Positions 58,126-64,000 of a stretch of 64,000 bases of DNA are shown piece by piece (the stretch's first letter is position 1; every line of letters starts with the position of its first letter). Below the pieces are notes generated by a model, which saw only the letters and a list, made by a program, of their open reading frames with translations, had not been told where the DNA came from and searched no databases. Source of the stretch: Ectocarpus siliculosus (lineage: Eukaryota; Sar; Phaeophyceae; Ectocarpales; Ectocarpaceae); the NCBI GenBank assembly GCA_000310025.1, contig FN649729.1, positions 4,651,915 through 4,715,914 of the forward strand, written 5' to 3'. Both the position numbers and the translations under genes were made by a program.

Positions 58126-61100
58126 ATGGCGTCCAGTATCGACATTCATGACGCCGCACAACAAGGTACGATCAAGCCTCGGCTTAAAATGCGGCATGTC
58201 TACGGGCAAGAGGAGTGTCCGAAAGTGAAAGGGGGGATCGTATCTCTCTTTTGTGACTTCCCGCGAGACGTGACCGAGTATCGCACTGTCGCACCTCGGA
58301 GAAATCCGAGCCACCGTAGTCGCACTTATTCTCTCCCTACGGGTTAGCTATTTTGCAGTTCGAATTTGACGGTTGAGATGGCACTGGTTCTTGGCAAGGC
58401 CAAACGCATGAGCGCGTCATCTGATGTATTGAACCCCGTCTCCAAGCCGCGGTAAGTCTACAGGGTCACCGCACAAGATGCGTGCGTCTGTTCTAACGAA
58501 AGGAACGAACCTGATCTTCAGTACCAGTAAACTCTCTACCGTCGCTTGCATGTTCCCCCTCCCCTGGCCGAGGACAGGCAATGTCACCGCCATCGAAGCC
58601 TACATCCGTTCGGGGGGCAACATGTACGTGCAGGACAAACAAGGCAATCCCCCTCTGCACGTGGTAAGCCCTTTCAACTACTGTAAGTGGACTGTGCGGG
58701 TGGGACGGTGTCGTTTGGCGGGTACCAAGCACGCTCAAATCTTGCGTTGGGTCATTGATGCTTGAACAAGAACTTCGACTATGCATGTAGGCACCTTTCT
58801 TAGCACGCTTAGGTGGCCATTTCTTGGAAGGCTGTTGTATGATACAAAGTACAGAGTAGACGTTAGAAGTATATTCGAAATGGTCGCAAGCGTGTTCCTT
58901 CTTGGAAACGAGCGGGTTAGGTCTGCAAACGTTGGTCTTGCCGATATGGAGTTATCCAGTGAGTATGTGAGACTTACGTTTTCCTACTCTGACTCCTTGA
59001 AAATGGAAACAACATCGTCGGGTTATTCCTCCCGCCCCCTAAACCTCGAAGTGTTTCCGCATTTCGGGCCTCCAGGCTACTACATATATACGTGGACTTA
59101 CTGTAGACAATCATTGCGATGTTTTGGGTACTTCGGCATATACTTCTCTTGCGGCAGCGAATCTTTCTCACGCTTCCTTCTGCGAGTACATTGCCGTGCG
59201 TGTCCGAGGTTCGCAAGTCATCCGTGACATGTGTAATGGACTCCTATTGTCGCCGCGACTGGCTCTATTTCACGTTGTGGCTTTCCCAACCGGCAGCCGA
59301 AGCATTGTGCGGTGTTCCAGATCTTCGAATACGAAGCATCTAGCGTGCGTAGTAGTCCCGCGTACTGTCAACTGGAAATGACCACGATTGGGGTTGTAGC
59401 CAAAACACCCGAAGCAACAAGTTTCAATCCAAAATTGTGACGGAGAAGCTCCTTCACGCGTGCGTACGCGCGTGCATGCAGGCATCATGGCACGGGCGAG
59501 AAGCATCCGTGGCGGCTTTTCTTGACGCCGGCGTTGATCCCACGGCGTTGAACAGACTAGGACAGACGCCGCTGTATTTGGCCCAAAAAAATGGGCACGA
59601 TGGCTGCGCAATGCTGCTCAGGGGGAACACGCCACTCCCCCTCCGGAGGTTAGGCTACGGTTTGCACTGTAATTTATACCTATAGGTGAAACAACGGTTT
59701 CGTTCATTTTCGCCAGACTCGCATGAGGAATCATTAGGCGTGCCCAGGTTTGCCCGAGGGAAACGCTGTAAGTGCTTCAAACTCTTGAACCAACGTTTGT
59801 GTCATATAGGGTTCCGGCACGAAGGACCGGCATGACGTTTCGCGACTATTTGTGCCTGAGGGTGTGAAAAAAAACATCTCTCCGGAGTTTGAACCGTACA
59901 TCTCCGCGCGAAAAACAACGACACGCGAGCCCTACGCAAGTGTTGACCGGCAGTTCAGCTGTCGTGTACTATTCGTTGTCTTCGGAGGAGCCGACGCCAA
60001 AATCGATAAAGGTGTGCGATGTCTTCGTACCCTAGCCGTCTCGAACATACTCACCTCGTTGGCACCGAGAACAGCAGGAGCAGCTCACCTAGGCAGCAAC
60101 AAGAGGAGATAGGCGATGGCGATCGGGCCACAAAACTCGACGGCAGCAAGAAGGAGAAGAAAAAAGACAAAGACAAGGGCAAGGACGAAAGAAGCAAGAG
60201 TAGCACTAGCAACAGCAGCAGGGGCAAGAAAACGCCTTCGAGAATTATCGAGGGCGAGGCAGCAGCCGCAGCCCCGCCTTCGCTGCTACCCCCACCTCCC
60301 CCACCCACGGAGCCAGCAGCGCCTGCGCCTCCGGCAGCGCCAGTGTTTCCTGAGGTTCGGACTCAAAATCAATATTTGACGGCGAGCACGACTCAAGGAG
60401 GGGGGGAAGGTCTCGAAGCAGAGTGGCACCTGTGTCACGACGACGAAGGAAACGCCTACTACTACAGCGAAACTACCGGTGAGACGGGAGTGTAACTTTC
60501 CATGGGCGAGGAGGTCGGTAGAGCTTCCCCCGGTCGTAGTTACGAAGAACTACTGTAGCAACGATGTACTTGACGAACACGCGGAAACAAACGCCAACTT
60601 ATCGGCGAGGCGCAGGCATCTGGTGTTGTCGTTTTGCACACGAGACGTGAACTTGATCCAGTATCCATTCCTAGAGAAAAACACAAAAGCTTGTCACAAC
60701 TCGGCTACGAAAACCGCCCCACGATCGCAACGCCCTTTTTTGACCCGCTGTCGGATCTACAATTGGTGTTCCCCAAAACAGCATCTGGAAAATGTAACTT
60801 GGTTGCCACCTTTGTCTACCGCTCTCTACACATCAAATTCACGTTGACCCCCGATGTTTACCCCAAACCTGTACTTGCCAATAATGAGACGATTTCGCCG
60901 AGAGTCCATTTACAATGTTTCGGCGATGTCGGTTAGGCCTTATGTTTCCCACGCATACCTCCTTGTCTAGAGTGCTTGCGTATGTCGATTGCTTGAGCCC
61001 AACTCCAGGTGCACCTTTCCCCCCTGGAACCCCCCCCCCACGTTTTTCATCCTTTTACACAACCTTCCCTTGGTATGCCATGGCCCCTCGCCTTAGGCTG

Positions 61101-61446
61101 ATATGTATTTTCGTCTATTAAGCTTCGTCCAGATCCGAAGGCAATGGCTGCAGAAGAAAGATTGGGAGACCGGGGAAAAGGAATCAATCCGTCTGTAAGG
61201 TTTCCACTGTCTCGGATCACCGATCATGCAGCTCCTGGAATACACATGTTTCGATGGTACGCGCTCGCTATTACTCCAAGAGTGTCGCATGCCTGACTTT
61301 CTCTCCCAGGGGAGTCTGTGTGGGCCGAGGTAGGGGACGACGGGAAGGGCGTTGCTGAATCTCCCACCGTTCACGGCGATGAGAGCCGTTGGGAATCGGA
61401 GGATTTGGCATCGGTGGTGAGAAAGTTGGAGGTCAAGCTCGCCTAG
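58126..61446 (+). CDS. Ankyrin-repeat and WW-domain protein (paralogue of the divergent neighbour)
   Basis: Exons 58126-58165, 58578-58663, 59482-59648, 60075-60478 and 61310-61446 join in frame to 277 aa ending TAG. The start MASSIDIHDAAQQG leads into ankyrin repeats: NVTAIEAYIRSGGNMYVQDK, QGNPPLHVASWHGREASVAA, FLDAGVDPTALNRLGQTPLY, AQKNGHDGCAMLLR. A Lys-rich segment (KKEKKKDKDKGKDERSK), an Ala/Pro-rich segment and a WW domain, AEWHLCHDDEGNAYYYSETT-GESVWAE, split by the last intron, follow. Intron phases of the first three exons (1, 0, 2) equal those of the minus-strand gene, and both split the WW domain. The acceptor of exon 4 is one of several possible; a small extra exon at 59959-60011 would also fit phase. 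A GTGAGA donor in the last exon could lead on to the next WW exon. Confidence 0.72.
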
Positions 61447-62059
61447 GATTGATGCTGCTGTTGTGCGTATTCTCGATTTTTTCTCACACCCGCTTGGTCT
61501 ACAAGATCCACGAAATAAACAAGAATATTCGTGCTGGTATGGTTTGGTCGAGATTTCCCGAAGATTTAACACAATATAATCATGACAAAAAATCACGATG
61601 ACGTGTGCCGTGCAACCTACCTTACTTGCACAAATGTTGATTTCCTACCGTTTTTCCTTGCAGTTGCTCACAGGTTGTCTAGGCCTTTGTCCAGATAGAG
61701 GTGTAGTGCCTCAGAAACGTGGACTGATGTTTTTTGAAAATATTGATGGTCTGCTACGCCTGGGTCTAGCACGCCAATCTCCAATAATATCTACCCGTTT
61801 CAATGCCGAGCGACTTCCAACTCACACGATGCTTGCAAGGGATGCCAATGAGCCGTTGTGTCAAGTTCTGCAACAACCCCGTTCTGTTATCTGTTGGCTG
61901 CAACAAGAGGTTGGATATCAACTGTCGAATGCAGCACCGATACGTTGCCTATCTGGAATAACCGATGACACCGTGTGGGCAGTGTGGAGGCCGAGGTTCG
62001 GGTTGTTCCAAAACACCCACAACCAATCGAAACGTTCTACTACTTAAAATACATTGCAG
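61447..62059 (+). other. Spacer or intron between WW-encoding segments
   Basis: No domain is recognised. It is either an intron, if the WW exon at 62060 belongs to the preceding ankyrin-WW gene, or an intergenic region. Confidence 0.35.
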
Positions 62060-64000
62060 GGGCCCTAAGAATGGTATCAAAGACCGTAGCAGAACATTGC
62101 CCACCAGAAAACAGAGTGCGCACCCCCCTTCGGCTCGAAACCCGAAACACGCAGCAGGGGCAGCAGCGGCAGCAGCAGCAACTCCCTGACGGCTGGTCTC
62201 TGCACGAGGACCCAACTACTGGTCACGCCTACTATCTCCACGACGCCACTCACGAATCGGTGTGGGCCGAGGCGGACGGTTCATTCCCCAGGGTGAAGTG
62301 TAACGCCGCTGCTGAACGTGCACGACGAGAAGAGCACGATGGGGGTGGCGATGACGCGTGCGCGGAATGGGATGCCGGGATTGTTCTCGGTGTTGGCGCA
62401 GCGGGGGCGAGGCCCGCGCCCACCGCGCCCCCACCGTCGTCGTACACCCTGGAGCTCGCAGAGCATGGAGCTGAAATCCCCAATGAAGGCAAGAAAACGT
62501 GATTCTGCCGTGCATTGGAACTTCATATTCTGTTTTTCGTACGAAAAGGGTCGTTGTTGTCACATGCCTGTGTACAGTAGTTGGATCGCAAGACCCACTA
62601 TGGGTGATTCCTGTCGGCAGTCTTCGAACCGTAGACACGGATGTTCCTAAAAGCCCAGGCAGACGTAAGTCAGCTGTTCGAGGCACCAAGCTTCGGTCAC
62701 CGAGGTGCTCCGCGAGCCGCTCACCAGCCACATCCCCAGCAATGCCTCCGTTTGATTTCGCTTTTGTCGCGGCGCTCCGCACCTTGGACGACTACAGCAA
62801 CCCAATCCATCACTTTCCCCAAACACATGGGTTGGGGGTGGAGAGATAAGCCTTCTCACCAATACCCTCAGATGGGAGGAAAAGCCTTGTGTCGAAGTTT
62901 TCTGCTCCGACCTCCGTGGGATGCGAAACGTTTTTTTTTGGTGTTGCGTCGTCTCCGGGGTGCTCTCCTTGCCAAATCTTCTTGCAGAGGGACTGTCCGA
63001 GACTGCAGACGGGGGCGAGGACAAGAGCATGCTTCTGTGCACCCATGGGGTGATGTCAACGAACAACTTCTTTGCGGCGCAGCAGTTGGAGATCTTGCCG
63101 TCATCGTCCGGGGGCTCACCCATGGCCTCCGCGCCCCCAGCGGCGGAGAGCGGAGGCAGGAGGAGCTCAAACTCTCCGCTTCGTTCAGATGCCACCGGTG
63201 AAGATGACAATGTTGTCGTTGGTGTCGCTTTCTGTCGTCGTTGTTGCCTTTGTCGACGTTGTGTTCATTGCCGTTTTTGATTCTGTAGCTGAGGCTGCTG
63301 CCACGGCCATCATGTTCGAATCCATGTTTCCTCGACGCCCTCGCCAATTGTAACAACATTGCGATTGGTGTTTTGATCACCGCAGGTTTCGAAATCGCCA
63401 CGTTTTCAACGAAAACCACCGCGTCTTTTCGGACAGTTACAGTTGTTGGTGTCCCAATCTCTTCATGACAGAAACTTCAAAAGGCGCATTACCCCGAGCC
63501 ACAAACGATCGTTAGAGGTTAAGCCCTGCCCGCTAGACGAGTGCATCGTCACGTTAAGCGCTGAAATATTGTGAGGAAACGAACGGCTACGTGAACACTT
63601 CCAGTAAAAACATCATCTTATTCCAGTCATTCATGGGAAAACAAAGAATGACGAGACTTGTTCTTACAGAAACAAGTGGCCTCAAGGAACCGGCAGGCTT
63701 CAGTCGTTTTGAAACGGCTGGTTGTGAAAGTCTTTTCCCATGAGAGGCACAAGCAGAGGATAAGAAGGCCTGTGAGCCCCTCGCGCCGAAATGGGGGTTG
63801 TTTTTTGACACTGAGATATCTAATTTCCGTCCTTACGTGTTTCACGACAGCTTCGACAGTTGTAATCCTTCGCTCGCCCTCCACGCCCTCCTCACCCCGC
63901 TCCCGATAAGTCACACCACACTTGCATCTCCCCCACCCGCCCCCCCGCATCACAGCACCCACAGCCGGTGACGACAGCGAAAGTGAGTCCACCCTTGATG
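62060..64000 (+). CDS. WW-domain exon and downstream exons, gene continues off the right edge
   Basis: After ACATTGCAG at 62051-62059 a frame runs to TGA at 62502. It holds a Gln-rich stretch and a complete WW domain: LPDGWSLHEDPTTGHAYYLH then DATHESVWAEAD. Acidic and Pro-rich sequence follows. Further plausible exons with GC-rich third positions are about 62632-62850 (PKSPGRRKSAVRG, PPFDFAFVAALRTLDDYSN), 62986-63199 after CTTCTTGCAG (ETADGGEDKSMLLCTHGVMS, SSSGGSPMASAPPAAESGG) ending at GTGAAG, and 63965-64000 (GDDSESESTLD), whose phase fits the previous one. The WW resembles that of the two ankyrin-WW genes. It may be the 3' part of the gene at 58126 or a third family member. Exact junctions are uncertain. 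Confidence 0.5.

Overview
This is nuclear DNA of a eukaryote and fits a brown alga of the Ectocarpus type. Genes are split by many GT-AG introns, exons are GC-rich at third codon positions, and introns and spacers are long and full of simple repeats and transposon remnants. A ROCO-type LRR-GTPase whose LRRs each sit on a 72-bp phase-1 exon is a known hallmark of Ectocarpus. The species call is inference; the gene structures were read from the sequence by joining exons whose splice phases agree.

Layout. 134-662 (+): last two exons of an unrecognised gene. 5826-14127 (+): a complete 13-exon cytosolic HSP90 of 713 aa ending in MEQVD. 15838-21586 (-): a complete 7-exon RPF2, a Brix-domain ribosome assembly factor of 351 aa, convergent with HSP90. 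24424-38985 (-): a ROCO gene with an LRR N-terminal exon, nine 72-bp LRR exons, a Roc GTPase (GKETVGKT, DCAGQ, NKCD) and a COR region, in frame over 15 exons until an in-frame TAG. Coding-like sequence in the same frame, then an exon with two membrane segments, lie beyond that TAG.

The ROCO LRR region (31.3-38.1 kb) is the most notable part. Eleven more LRR exon cassettes lie between the sense exons on the opposite strand. They keep the same size, phase and splice sites (one has a 1-bp deletion) and have no N-terminal or Roc exon of their own. Flanking introns share a partly palindromic motif and include direct and inverted segmental copies, so exons have been duplicated and inverted here.

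40-47 kb is a transposon zone: a 1.4-kb foldback element, a dead LINE reverse transcriptase and a 1.64-kb TIR element with subterminal repeats. 46.7-53.2 kb is mostly unidentified, with two related Pol III-like elements and a Ser-rich two-exon fragment (-).

53223-57648 (-) and 58126-61446 (+) are two ankyrin-repeat plus WW-domain genes, head to head, sharing a 477-bp spacer with a GA microsatellite. Matching intron phases mark them as paralogues. A further WW exon and downstream coding pieces run off the right edge.
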